From assembly GCA_021845905.1 (NCBI GenBank), contig JAJZVA010000006.1, forward strand, positions 1-64,000: a DNA stretch of 64,000 bases. Reading direction: 5' to 3'. A program made the translations under genes and the position numbers. Below the pieces are notes generated by a model. It saw nothing but the letters and a program-made list of their open reading frames with translations, was not told the DNA's origin and ran no database searches. This DNA comes from Pseudomonadota bacterium (GTDB lineage Bacteria; Pseudomonadota; Alphaproteobacteria; Micavibrionales; UBA2020). Below are positions 8,905-18,700 of this stretch, piece after piece (the first letter of the stretch is position 1; the number at the start of each line of letters is the position of its first letter).

Positions 8905-9359
8905 ACCAACCCGCGTTTTTTGCACGCCCGCAACGCCCATGCGGCGTATGGCATTATTTTAGGATGCGCCAGCGCGGCGTCAACCGTATCGAAGGTGATA
9001 GGCTCGGCTTCGTAGCATCCCGTGATGGTTTTGCCCTTGTCCTGCCAGAAATAAATATGGATGATTTCGCTGTGCTGCGTCATGCCTTCGGTCACGGCGT
9101 CAATGAAGACAAGGTCTTCCGGCGCTATTTTCGCGCCCGTTTCTTCGTTCAACTCGCGGATGACGCCCTGCTCCGCCGTTTCGCCCGCTTCCACATGGCC
9201 GCCGAAAAGACTGACGACGCCGGCATGGCTACCCCAGTTTTCCGGCCTGCGTTGCAGATAAAGCTTGCCGTCGTGCGTCAGCACGACGCAATCGGCCAAA
9301 TGCTTTTTGTAGGATTTCAAATCCGCCGTGGAAAGATCGACGCGTCTGATCTCGTCCAA
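8901..9359 (-). CDS. Nudix hydrolase
   Basis: This 152-residue protein has a complete Nudix box at residues 53-75: GGHVEAGET, then RELNEETG carrying the metal-binding glutamates. Nudix enzymes hydrolyse nucleoside diphosphate-linked compounds; the substrate cannot be read from the sequence. The segment ahead of the box (VLTHDGKLYLQRRPENWG) resembles NTP- or isopentenyl-diphosphate-type members. Its stop overlaps the convergent fumarylacetoacetase gene by four bases, and nusG ends just beyond its start on the same strand, so read-through from the secE-nusG unit is possible. Confidence 0.88.
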   Translation of the reverse strand: MDEIRRVDLSTADLKSYKKHLADCVVLTHDGKLYLQRRPENWGSHAGVVSLFGGHVEAGETAEQGVIRELNEETGAKIAPEDLVFIDAVTEGMTQHSEIIHIYFWQDKGKTITGCYEAEPITFDTVDAALAHPKIMPYAAWALRACKKRGLV

Positions 9360-9365
9360 AGAGGC

Positions 9366-9902
9366 TTAAACCTTCTCGACCTGCGTGAATTCCAGTTCGA
9401 CCGGCGTGGAACGCCCGAAGATCGAGACCAGAACCTTGAGGCGGCTCCTGTCTTCGTCGATTTCCTCGACCGTGCCGTTGAAGGAGTTGAACGGTCCGTC
9501 GCAGACGCGCACCTGTTCGCCGATGTCGAACGTGATGCTCGGACGCGGACGCTCCGCCCCTTCGACGACCTGCTGCAAGAGGCGCTGGGCCTCGCCTTCG
9601 GTGATCGGGGACGGCTTGTTACCGCCGCCGCCGAGGAAGCCGGTGACTTTCGGCGTGTTCTTGACGAGGTGCCACGCGTCGTCGTTCATCTCCATCTTCA
9701 CCAGCACGTAGCCGGGGAAGAACTTGCGCTCGGCATTGACCTTCTGGCCGCGGCGCACTTCGACGACTTCTTCCGTCGGCACCATCACTTCCTCGATGAA
9801 CTGGTCGAGGCCGCGCTTTTCAGCGGTTTCCTTGATGCTCGCGGCGACTTTCTTTTCGAAGCCGGAATAAACATGCAGTACGTACCAACGCTTGGTCATC
9901 AT
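9366..9902 (-). CDS. nusG: Transcription termination/antitermination protein NusG
   Basis: NusG binds RNA polymerase, suppresses pausing and links transcription to Rho and to ribosomes. The 178 residues hold an N-terminal NGN domain ([16 protein letters not shown], then [12 protein letters not shown]) and a C-terminal KOW domain ([19 protein letters not shown] through [13 protein letters not shown]). A longer frame upstream is an overlap with secE and the tRNA, not coding. Two adjacent ATGs (9902 and 9899) could start it; the first overlaps the secE stop as ATGA. The gene order tRNA-Trp, secE, nusG is the conserved bacterial arrangement. Confidence 0.97.
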   Translation of the reverse strand: MMTKRWYVLHVYSGFEKKVAASIKETAEKRGLDQFIEEVMVPTEEVVEVRRGQKVNAERKFFPGYVLVKMEMNDDAWHLVKNTPKVTGFLGGGGNKPSPITEGEAQRLLQQVVEGAERPRPSITFDIGEQVRVCDGPFNSFNGTVEEIDEDRSRLKVLVSIFGRSTPVELEFTQVEKV

Positions 9903-10096
9903 TTCGCCCCTAATGCAAGAATCAATTTGACGGCCTCGGAGATCACTCCGTCCGCCGCCATCAAAATCATCGCCACGATAAAGATCATGATGAAGACGAT
10001 CACCGTCGTCACCACGGTTTCCTTCTGCTTCGGCCAGGTGACCTTGCGGCCTTCCTGCTTCGTTTCGCGGAAAAACTCCGCCAGACTCTTCGACAT
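9899..10096 (-). CDS. secE: Preprotein translocase subunit SecE
   Basis: This 65-residue protein is the short, single-spanning SecE of alphaproteobacteria, part of the SecYEG channel. The amphipathic surface helix contains [15 protein letters not shown], with the conserved KVTWP motif at residues 18-22, followed by one transmembrane segment (about residues 28-48). It lies between tRNA-Trp and nusG and overlaps nusG by four bases. Confidence 0.95.
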   Translation of the reverse strand: MSKSLAEFFRETKQEGRKVTWPKQKETVVTTVIVFIMIFIVAMILMAADGVISEAVKLILALGAK

Positions 10097-10126
10097 CCTT
10101 TATCGTTCCTTTTCTCGTCTTTTTCG

Positions 10127-10202
10127 TGGCAGGGGCGGAGGGACTCGAACCCGCAACATCCGGTTTTGGAGACCGGTACTCTACCAATTGAGCTACACCC
10201 CT
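10127..10202 (-). tRNA. tRNA-Trp (CCA anticodon)
   Basis: The minus strand reads AGGGGTGTAGCTCAATTGGT at its 5' end. The D-loop is canonical, the anticodon loop CTCCAAA gives anticodon CCA, and the T arm is GGGTTCGAGTCCC. The 7-bp acceptor stem has one G-T wobble and CCA is encoded (76 bases in all). Its position just upstream of secE is the usual one for tRNA-Trp. Confidence 0.97.
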
Positions 10203-10491
10203 TTAAGTGCCTTGCTCCCTGTTAGCAAACCTCGCTCCGAAAGGCCGGATGTGAAGATTTTCTAATTGTCAGGGGATATGACCAGTTTTTTAACCCAATC
10301 ACCGCAGGAAAGCCAGAAAAATATAGAAACAGGCGAATATTTTATTTTCAGCGCCTGAAAAATATTCTGATTATATTATTCATAATGTTAAATTATTGTT
10401 TTAGATATTCGATTAAGTAAAGAAGATATTTACAATGCCTTTGTCCATGGCGCAGTATTTCAAGACAAACCCGTTATAAAAGGAGGATGTG

Positions 10492-11139
10492 ATGTCCGAT
10501 CTGGATCCTTTATTTGATAACAACCGCCGCTGGGTCAGTGAATGCCTGCTGGATGATCCGGACTATTTCAGCCGTCTCGCCGCGTTGCAGGCGCCCAAAT
10601 ACCTGTGGATCGGCTGCTCGGACAGCCGCGTGCCCGCCAACCAGATCATCGGGCTGATGCCAGGCGAGGTCTTCGTTCACCGCAACATCGCCAATCTCGT
10701 CGTCCATACGGACATGAACGCCCTCTCCGTCATCCAGTTCGCGGTGCAGTATCTCAAGATCGAACACATCATCGTTTGCGGCCACTACGGCTGCGGCGGC
10801 GTCCGCGCGGCGTACGAAAACAACCAGCTCGGCCTGCTTGACAACTGGCTCAGGAACATCAAGGACATCTACCACGCGCACAGCGAGGAGCTGGAAGCCA
10901 TCGCCGATCCGCAGCAAAAGATGAACAGGCTTTGCGAAATCAACGTGATGGAACAGGTCAGCAACGTCTGCCACACGACTTTCGTGCAGAACGCCTGGAC
11001 CAATGGGCACAAGCTCTCCGTTCACGGCATCATCTACGACATCCACAACGGCCTGCTGCGCGACCTTTCGATCCGCGTCAACGGCGCGGCGCAAATCGAC
11101 GACATTTATCAGATGTCGCCAAAAAAAAAGACCGCGTAA
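10492..11139 (+). CDS. can: Beta-class carbonic anhydrase
   Basis: This zinc enzyme interconverts CO2 and bicarbonate. It has 215 residues from the ATG at 10492, which follows an AGGAGG site by 5 bases; the in-frame GTG one codon earlier sits too close to that site. The zinc and active-site residues align exactly with E. coli Can numbering: Cys42, Asp44 and Arg46 in CSDSR, and His98 and Cys101 in CGHYGCGG. It is a single-gene unit facing a convergent membrane phosphatase gene. Confidence 0.95.
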   Translation: MSDLDPLFDNNRRWVSECLLDDPDYFSRLAALQAPKYLWIGCSDSRVPANQIIGLMPGEVFVHRNIANLVVHTDMNALSVIQFAVQYLKIEHIIVCGHYGCGGVRAAYENNQLGLLDNWLRNIKDIYHAHSEELEAIADPQQKMNRLCEINVMEQVSNVCHTTFVQNAWTNGHKLSVHGIIYDIHNGLLRDLSIRVNGAAQIDDIYQMSPKKKTA

Positions 11140-11160
11140 CGTAAAATAGCCTTGAAAAAG

Positions 11161-12099
11161 CTACATTTCCATTACCTTGGTCATGTCAAGACCAAGACGC
11201 GGAGAGACCACCTTGCGCACCAGCCAGATGGACGCCAGCGCCAGCGCGACGCCGCCCCATAAATCCGCGAAGTGATGCCCGCCGATGGCCGGTGTCGACA
11301 GAAACAGCAGGATATTGATCTCCAGAAACGTGATGAACAAAATGGGGAACCCGCGCGCGGCGTAGGTCAGCAAGATCGCCAGCGCGACGTGAAATGACGG
11401 AAACTGGATGATCCCCTGTATCGGCTGGTTGCCGATGATCTTGATCGCGCCGTTATGCAACCCCAGAAAAACCTGCACATAGGGGCGGTTCGCCTCGATG
11501 TGATAATAGCCGAAAGCCCCCGCGGCGGGCCAGATCGCCGAAAGGATCAGGCACCCCGTGCAGGAGACGACGAAGAGCCAGATCACCTCCCAGCCGCGCG
11601 CGCAAAACCCTTTGAAATTGAGCATCATGATGACGAACAGCAACTGCGGGATCAGCGACGCATAAGCCGTCAGGAACAGCGCCTCGATATGCGGGTGCGC
11701 CGCGACCCAGCGGTAGCAGGCAATCCAGTTCAGCCCCAGCGCGCGGTCCGCCGCGGCAAGCTGGGCATCGAACAGCGGGCGATGAACCGTCGCTGCGATG
11801 TAGCTCGCGATCGCGCCCGAGCAGGTATAGGCGAGAAGGATCGCCATCATGTGCGTCATCTCGGCGATGCGCGGGCTGCGGCGCACGCAGCTGTAAATGA
11901 ACGATATGCCCATGATGATCGAAATCGCGGCGACGTTGGCGATCAGCGCGTGCAACACAAGCGACATGCCCTGCACCTTCAGCCCGATGGCGTCGGCGAC
12001 GATCATCAGCCCGATCACCGACCAGATGGCGCGGGCATTGGCCGGCATCTCCGTTTTGAAGACATGCGTTTTTTTCCAGTCTTTCAGTTTTTCGAGCAT
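11161..12099 (-). CDS. PAP2-superfamily membrane phosphatase / inositol-phosphotransferase-like
   Basis: This integral membrane protein of about 312 residues has six or more hydrophobic helices. The C-terminal half carries PAP2-type signatures: PSFHVALAILL with the catalytic-motif histidine, and AIGGHHFADLWGG with the second histidine. This arrangement resembles the PAP2_3 group, whose members handle lipid or prenyl phosphates or transfer phospho-head groups. The substrate is unknown. The start at 12099 (MLEKLKDW) is preferred to the ATG at 12120 because AGGGAA lies upstream of it. The next gene is divergent, so both promoters must fit in about 115 bases. Confidence 0.75.
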   Translation of the reverse strand: MLEKLKDWKKTHVFKTEMPANARAIWSVIGLMIVADAIGLKVQGMSLVLHALIANVAAISIIMGISFIYSCVRRSPRIAEMTHMMAILLAYTCSGAIASYIAATVHRPLFDAQLAAADRALGLNWIACYRWVAAHPHIEALFLTAYASLIPQLLFVIMMLNFKGFCARGWEVIWLFVVSCTGCLILSAIWPAAGAFGYYHIEANRPYVQVFLGLHNGAIKIIGNQPIQGIIQFPSFHVALAILLTYAARGFPILFITFLEINILLFLSTPAIGGHHFADLWGGVALALASIWLVRKVVSPRLGLDMTKVMEM

Positions 12100-12213
12100 G
12101 GCGAAGTTCCCTGTTCCCATATGCAGCCGTCCGGGCGCGATTTTTCAATCCGCCTCAAACATGATACAGTCAAAAAACGGAAAACGGCTAAATATTCTTC
12201 TGAAAGGCATAAA

Positions 12214-12699
12214 ATGGGCTATATCGAAAAAGACCTTCTCGATGGCGAACAGATCATTTACAGCGGCCACCTCCACTGGCGGATTTACGTGCCGGGATTT
12301 TTCCATCTGATCATGACGTTTGTGCTGTCGGTCGGCGCGGACAAGCTGCGCATGCCCGTCCTTTACCTGCTGGCGGCTTTTTTCCTGCTGTGGTCGGTAT
12401 TCTCGCTCGTCAACGCCGCGATCACCAAAAGCTCGACCGAGCTCGCCGTCACCAACAAGCGCGTCATCTTCAAAACCGGACTCTTCAGCCGCCGCACCAT
12501 GGAGCTCAGCCATCACCGCATCGAAAGCATCAGCGAAAACCAGCCGATCATGGGGCGGATTTTCAACTATGGCACGATTCTCGTCGAGGGCACCGGCGGC
12601 GGACAGGAATGGCTCGACAACATCGCCGACCCGCTGACGTTCAAAAAACACGCGCAAGCCGCGGCGGAAGACGCCGTGTCGTCCAATGGCGGAAAATAA
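12214..12699 (+). CDS. Bacterial PH-like domain membrane protein (bPH_2/DUF304)
   Basis: The protein has 161 residues: two membrane segments at about residues 27-42 and 49-66, followed by a bPH_2 domain. Family features are the early GEQIIYSGHLHWRIYV and the core ELAVTNKRVIFKTGLFSRRTMELSHHRIESI, then GRIFNYGTILVEGTGG. Such YdbS/DUF304-like proteins are small membrane proteins of mostly unknown role. The ATG follows GAAAGG by 6 bases. The long frame extending far upstream is a shadow of the divergent phosphatase gene. It converges on the adhesin gene with 21 bases between stops. Confidence 0.8.
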   Translation: MGYIEKDLLDGEQIIYSGHLHWRIYVPGFFHLIMTFVLSVGADKLRMPVLYLLAAFFLLWSVFSLVNAAITKSSTELAVTNKRVIFKTGLFSRRTMELSHHRIESISENQPIMGRIFNYGTILVEGTGGGQEWLDNIADPLTFKKHAQAAAEDAVSSNGGK

Positions 12700-12720
12700 A
12701 GATTTTACCGGCGCGGCGGT

Positions 12721-15700
12721 TTATTTATGCGGCGCGCTGCCCAGTTGTTTCTGCCAGTTCGCCAGAGCCGAGAGCATTTTGGCCTTTTCAGCCTGAGTCA
12801 GCGCGGGATCGTTCTTGATCTTGTCCGCCATGGCGCTGAACTTCTGCGCCCGCGAAAGGCCCGCGTTGTTCTCGATCGCGCTGAAGCTCTTTTCCAGCTT
12901 CGCCGCCGCGGGGGACTTGGCGATGTTCTTCGAGATGATCTGCGACGTCTGAACGCTCACCCCCGCGCCCGCTTCGCTCAGGCCCAGCTTGCCGTGAACG
13001 CCGACGGTGCTCTTTTGCTCGATCCCGCCCTTGGCGTTGACGCTGGCCTGTCCGTCCGCGCTGAGCTTGCTGCCCTGCAGGGTGGTCTTGCCGCCGGAAT
13101 TGATGGTCAGATTGCCGCCGCTGCTCATGTCCGTTCCGCCGTAGCTCGAGTTCCCGCTCGCGCCGAGTTGCGAAAGCCCGCCTCTGGTCTTGCTTTCCGA
13201 TTTGCCGCCGTTCGGAAGCTTGGGGTTGTTGGCCTGCGACGTCGTGGTCTTGCTCGCGGCCACGCCGATGCCGATGCCGCCTTCGAAACCGTGGCTGTGC
13301 GTGGCTTCGAGGTTGACGTTGCCGCCCGCGTTGACGGTGGTGTCGCCCTGGCTGCTGGTCTTCGTTCCGACCAGCGTGGTGTCATTGCCGGAATTGATGT
13401 TGATGCTGCCCGCGTTGATGCTGCCGCCGGTCTCGTCCGTCTGGTTGCCGCCCGAAACGCCGAAGCTGAAGGACCCCTTGTTTTCCTTTTCGGTTTTAGG
13501 CTGGCTGCTGGACTTGCTGTCGCGCGACGTCTTGGTCGACGTGCCGCCGCCGATGCTGCCGCCGACGCCGAAGGAATGCGAGGTGTTCTTGGTCGCGGTG
13601 AAGTTGACGTTGTGCTTGGCGCTGAGCGACGTTTCGCCGGTGGAGGCGATATTGGTGCCCTGCAGGTTCACGTCGTGGCCGGAGCTGATATTGACGGAGC
13701 CGCCGGAATTGATGTTCGAGGCCGCCTCCATGGTGCTGCCGCTGTTGTTGTAGCCGCCGCTCAGGGAGAAATTTCCGCCCGAGGAGTTTTCGCTCGTGCC
13801 CTTGTTGGTATCGGACTTGGTGCCTTTGCTGCCGCCGATGCTGCCGCCGACGTTGAAGCCGCTGGAGCTGGAGGTGCTTTTGGCCGCGTTGAAGCTGACG
13901 TCGCCCTTGGCCGCGACGCTGGCGTTGCCGCCGGATGAAAGGTTGGTGCCTTCGAAGGTGGCGTTTTTGCCCGACGAAACGCTGAGGTTTCCGCCGGATG
14001 TGATCGAACCGGCGACGGCGTCGTTCTCGCTGCTGGTGGAGGTGTTGTAGCCGCCGCTGAGGCTGAAACCCTGGCTCGATCCGCTCTTGCCGCCGTTGCC
14101 GCCCTTGGAAGCGGAAATGCTGCCGCCGACGTTGAAGCCGTTGCTCGTGCTCGTTTTGGTGTCGTGCGCGGCGCTGAAGTTGACGTTGCCGCCGGCGTTG
14201 ATGCCCGCGTCGCCGCCCGCCGCGAGGTTCGTGCCTTCGAAGTTGGCGTCGCCCTTGGTGTTGACGTGCAGGTTGCCGCCCGCGTTGAGCCCGCCGACGA
14301 CCGCGTCGCTCTCGCTGCCGGAACTGCTGTCCTGCCCGTAGCTGCCGCTCAGGCTTCCGGTGACGGCATGCGTCGCATCGACGCCCACTTTAAGGTCGGC
14401 GTTGATTTTGCTGCCGGAAGTCGTGTAGGAGGACGTGTTTTTCGCCGCCGTGTAGTTGAGCGTGCCCGCGTTCAGCGTCATGTCTCCGCCGGAAGACATA
14501 TTGGTGCCCTGGAGCGACGCCGTGCCGCTGGTATTGGTCGTGACGTTGCCGCCGGCGTGGATATTCGAGACCACGGCATTGCTTGTGTTTGAAGTGCTGG
14601 CGCTGTTGCTGCCGGAATAGGACGCCTCGAGACCGGCGGAGGCGTCGGCTCCCGCGTTCGTATCCGCGCCCGTCAGGTCGCTCGCGCCCGCCGAAGCGCC
14701 CGCGTTGGCGTCCGCATAAAGGCCGAGTTTCGCCGTGTTGGTGTCCGACGTGCTCGACGAGAAGCTGGTGTTCTGCGCCGCCGTGCTTTCCCATGTTTTC
14801 GAGGACTGGCTGAAGTTGCCGCCCGCGTTGATTTGCGTGCCTTGATCATTGATGTCGTTCGAGGCGTTGCGGGTCAGGTTGCCGCCCGCGCTGATCATGC
14901 TGGTCTCGGCCGTGGTCGTGCCTTCGACGCTGCCCGTGGTGGTGTTGGTGCCGTAAAGCCCGACGCCCGCGTTGGCGTCCGCGCCCGCGGATGCGTCGGC
15001 GTTGGCGAGCATGCCGTTGGCGTCCGCGCCCGCGCCCGCCTGCGCGTTGGCCCCGGCCGAGGCGTAAAGGCCGACGGAGGTGTTGCTGTCCGTCTTCGTC
15101 TCGGTGTGGCTGTCCTGCGCCGCCGTGAAGCTCATGTTGGTGGCGTTCAGCGTCGCGTTACCGCCCGCGGCCAGTTTGGAGCCGTTGACGTTGAGGTCGT
15201 TCTGCGCGTTGAGGTTGAGATTGCCGCCCGAAGTGATGCCGCTGCCGGTGTGCGTGATGTTCGTCACGTCATCCGTGCTCTGGTCGTTCTGCACCAGAGC
15301 GAGCGTATTGTCACTGTTGGCGTTCGCGCTCGCATTCGCGTTCGCGCCCGCCGAGGGGTTGCCGTTGCCGCCCTGCGCCGCGTCCGCGTTCGCGCCCGCG
15401 TTCGCGTCGGCATTGTTGTCGCTGGTGCCGTAAAGGCCCGTCTTGGTGTCGGTCGTCGTCGTCGTGGTCGTGTCGATGTTCTGCGCCGCGAGGACGTTGA
15501 CGTTCCTGGCGTTGACGTTGGCGTCGCCGCCCGCATTGACGTTCGAGCCGACGAGGTTGACGTTATTCCTGGCGTTGATGTTCATGTTGCCGCCGCTGGA
15601 GAGCGAGGAACCGGCCGCCGTCGAGGTATAGTGCGTCGTCGAGGTCGTGTTGGTGTCGGAGAACGTCAGCCCGCCCTGATCCGTGTTGCCGGCGTTCGCG

Positions 15701-18700
15701 TCGGCATTGACGCCCGCGCCGGCGTGGCCGCCTTCATCGGCGTTGTTGCCGCTGTCCGAGCTCGCGCCCGAGCTTGCGCCGGAGCTGTTGCTGCTGGTGC
15801 CGTTGTCGACCTTGAGGAAGCTGGTGGTGCTGGTGGTGGTCGTGTGCGTTTCGGTGTTGCGTCCCGCGAGGACGTTGACGTCGGTGGCGTTGACGTTCAT
15901 GTCGCCGCCCGCGTGCGCGTTGCTGCCGCGCAAGGTCAGGTCGCCGCCCGCGTTCAGCGTCGCGTTGCCGCCGAAGTTGACGTTGGAGGCGACGCTGGTG
16001 CCCTTGCTGTCCGTATCCGTCGTGGTGCTTGTGCCGTAAACACCGCCGCCGACGCCCGCGCCGCTCGTCGTCGAGCTGCTGGACGTATCCGACGTGTTCT
16101 GACCGTCAAGAATATTGATGTTGCCGCCCGCCGTCACCGAGCCGTCGCCGGTTACATTGACATTACTGCCCTGGATGGTGGTGTCGCCGCCGCTGTTGCT
16201 GGTCAGGTTGCCGCCGACGGTGAGGCCAGAGCCGATGTTCGTGCCCGTGGTCGTCGTCGTGCTGCTGCTGCTGGAATCAAGGCCGGAACCGCTCGCGCTG
16301 CTGGTCGAGCGCGACTCTTTGTCCTCGATGTTGGTAAAGGTGATGTTGCCGCCCGCGTTGAGGCTCGCGTTGCCGCCCGCGCTCACCTGCGCGCCGGTAT
16401 TCGTGATGTCGTTCTTGGCGTTCATCGAAAGGTTGCCGGTCGAGGAGATGCCCGCCGTCCTGCCGATGACGGTATGCTCGTCGCCGGTGCCGCCTGTCGT
16501 CGTCGCCGTCGTCTGGTTGATGATGCTGCCGTCGGTCGAGGCGAGGCTGACGTTGCCGCCCGTGATCGTGCCGTCGGTATTGGTGATGTTGCCCTGCGAC
16601 TGGATGTTCAGGCTGTTGCTGCCCGAAATCGTGCCGCCGGCGTTGTTGAGCGAAGTCAGATTCATGTTGGCGTTGGCCGCCGCGATGACCGTGCCGCCCG
16701 CGATTTGCGACTGCGTCGCCGCGCTTAAGTAAACCACCGGCGCGAGGACGTGCTGGCCGTCGACGACCGTGTCCACCATCCACACCATGTTGGATTTCAG
16801 CCCCGCGAGCTGCTGTTTCGTCGGCGCGACGCCGATCGTGAGGCCGAGGGATTTGCCTTGCGTGACGCCGTTGTCCATCAACTGCTGCATGGCGGCGGCC
16901 TGATCGCCCGTGCCGAGGATCGCGGCGGCGCCGTCGTTCAGCACCTGCGTTTTGATCAGGCTGGCTTCGTAGTTCGCGTCGCCGAGGCGGCGCTCGACGG
17001 AATCCGGATCGACGCCGTAGGCCTTGATCATGTAGTTCGAACCAAGGAACGACGAGCCGACCTGATACATCGGGTTCGTCTCGATCAGCGGACCGATGCC
17101 GGGGTTCGGATTGACGATGAAATAGCCGTTGGGATTGGTCGGCAGCGTGATGCTGATCCCGCCGAGGGAGAAGGTCGACGCGCCCGAGGTCGACGACACG
17201 CTGCCGGACAATGTGTCGGAGTTGGTGGCCGTCTTCGTGCCCGCCGCCTGCGGCGTGGTCGAATTCGTCGTGTTGCCGACGTTGTCGAGCGAGAAGCCGC
17301 TCATGTTCAGCGTGCCCGCGTAGATGCCCGTGTTCGGCGCTGTTTCGCTCGATGACGTCTCGGTGGGCGCATAGGTCGTCGTATCCTCGTTGTAAGTGAA
17401 GCAGAGCGTGCCGCAATAGCCGTGGTACGTCGTTTGCTGCTGCCAGTTGTCGGTCGTCAGGCCGTAATCGTCATTGGTGAAGGTCGCGCCGGGCTGCGTG
17501 GTGGAAATATTGACGGTCTGGCCGGAGATGATGCCGTAGAGGTTGAGGCCCGTCGCGAAGTTGCTGATATTCAGCGTGCCATCCGCCACAAGCTCCGGCT
17601 TGTGCGTCGGCGCAGTGACGTAATACTGTGCGTTCGACCAGGTCGTGGTGTCCGTTTTCGTCGTGTTGTTGGTGCAGAGACTTGAGGAACTGCACCAGTC
17701 GCCGTTCGACCAGCCCGTGCTGGATGTCGTATTGTTCTGGTTGTAGCTCCAGGCGCGCTGGTCGCCTCCGGTCGGTTCATTGAAGAAATAGGGCGCGTCG
17801 ACCGTCAGGTTGCCCGTCGCGTCGATATTGTTGTTGTTGATGAAATCGTAACTCGCGGAAATGCTGATATTGCCGCCGTTGATCGTGCCTTGGTCTTCGT
17901 TGGTGAAGGAATTGCCGACCGATTTCGCGGTCAGCGAGGCGCCGCCGTAGAGCGCGCCGTAGTTCAAGAAGCCGCCGCCGTTTGCAGTGACGATCAGGTT
18001 GCCGGTGGCGGCGATGCCGCCGGTCGTCGTGTTGTAGATGTAGGGCGCGGTCACTTCAAGGTCGCCGCCCGAGAAAAGCGCGCCCGCGTTGGTCAGCCCG
18101 CCGCTGAAAGTGTACGCGCCCGTGCCGCTGCCCGATTGCCCCGCGATCATCGCTGAGCCGGAGCCGCCCATGGAGATGAAATCAACCGTTGCCGTCAGGT
18201 CGTGACCGGCGATGACTTTAGCGTTGTTGGCGAGCGTCAGCGTGCCATTGGTGACGTCGAGCGTCATGTCGCCGTTCGACTGCAGCGTGCCGTTGTCGAC
18301 CAGCTGGCCTTTTGCATCGATCGTGCCGCTGCCGGAAGACGAATTCGCGACGTTGATAAGAGCGCCGCTGTCGTTGGTCAGCGTGCCTGCCGTGGTAATC
18401 GAGCTTGTTCCGCTGCCGCCCTGTATCGTGCCGCCGTTGGTCAGCGTATCGATGCTCATGCTCAAGGCATTGCCGAGCAGCGTGCCGTTTTGCGTCAGGT
18501 CGATGTTGTTGAAGCCCGTGCTGTCGTTGATCTGCAACGTGCCGCCGGACTGAATTGTCGCGCCGCTGTTGTTGGTGATGCCGAGCGTCGCGCCGTTCCA
18601 TCTGGGGGCGATCGAGAGATCGCCGGAAGCGAGGATTTTATAATCGTTGACCAGCGTGTTTTTGACGTTGAGGATCAGCGCGCCCGCGGATTGCAAAATG

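Noticed and set aside
12721..12900. IENN near the TpsA C-terminus as a CdiA VENN boundary
   Set aside because: It lies within the last 70 residues with no toxin-sized domain after it and no immunity gene.
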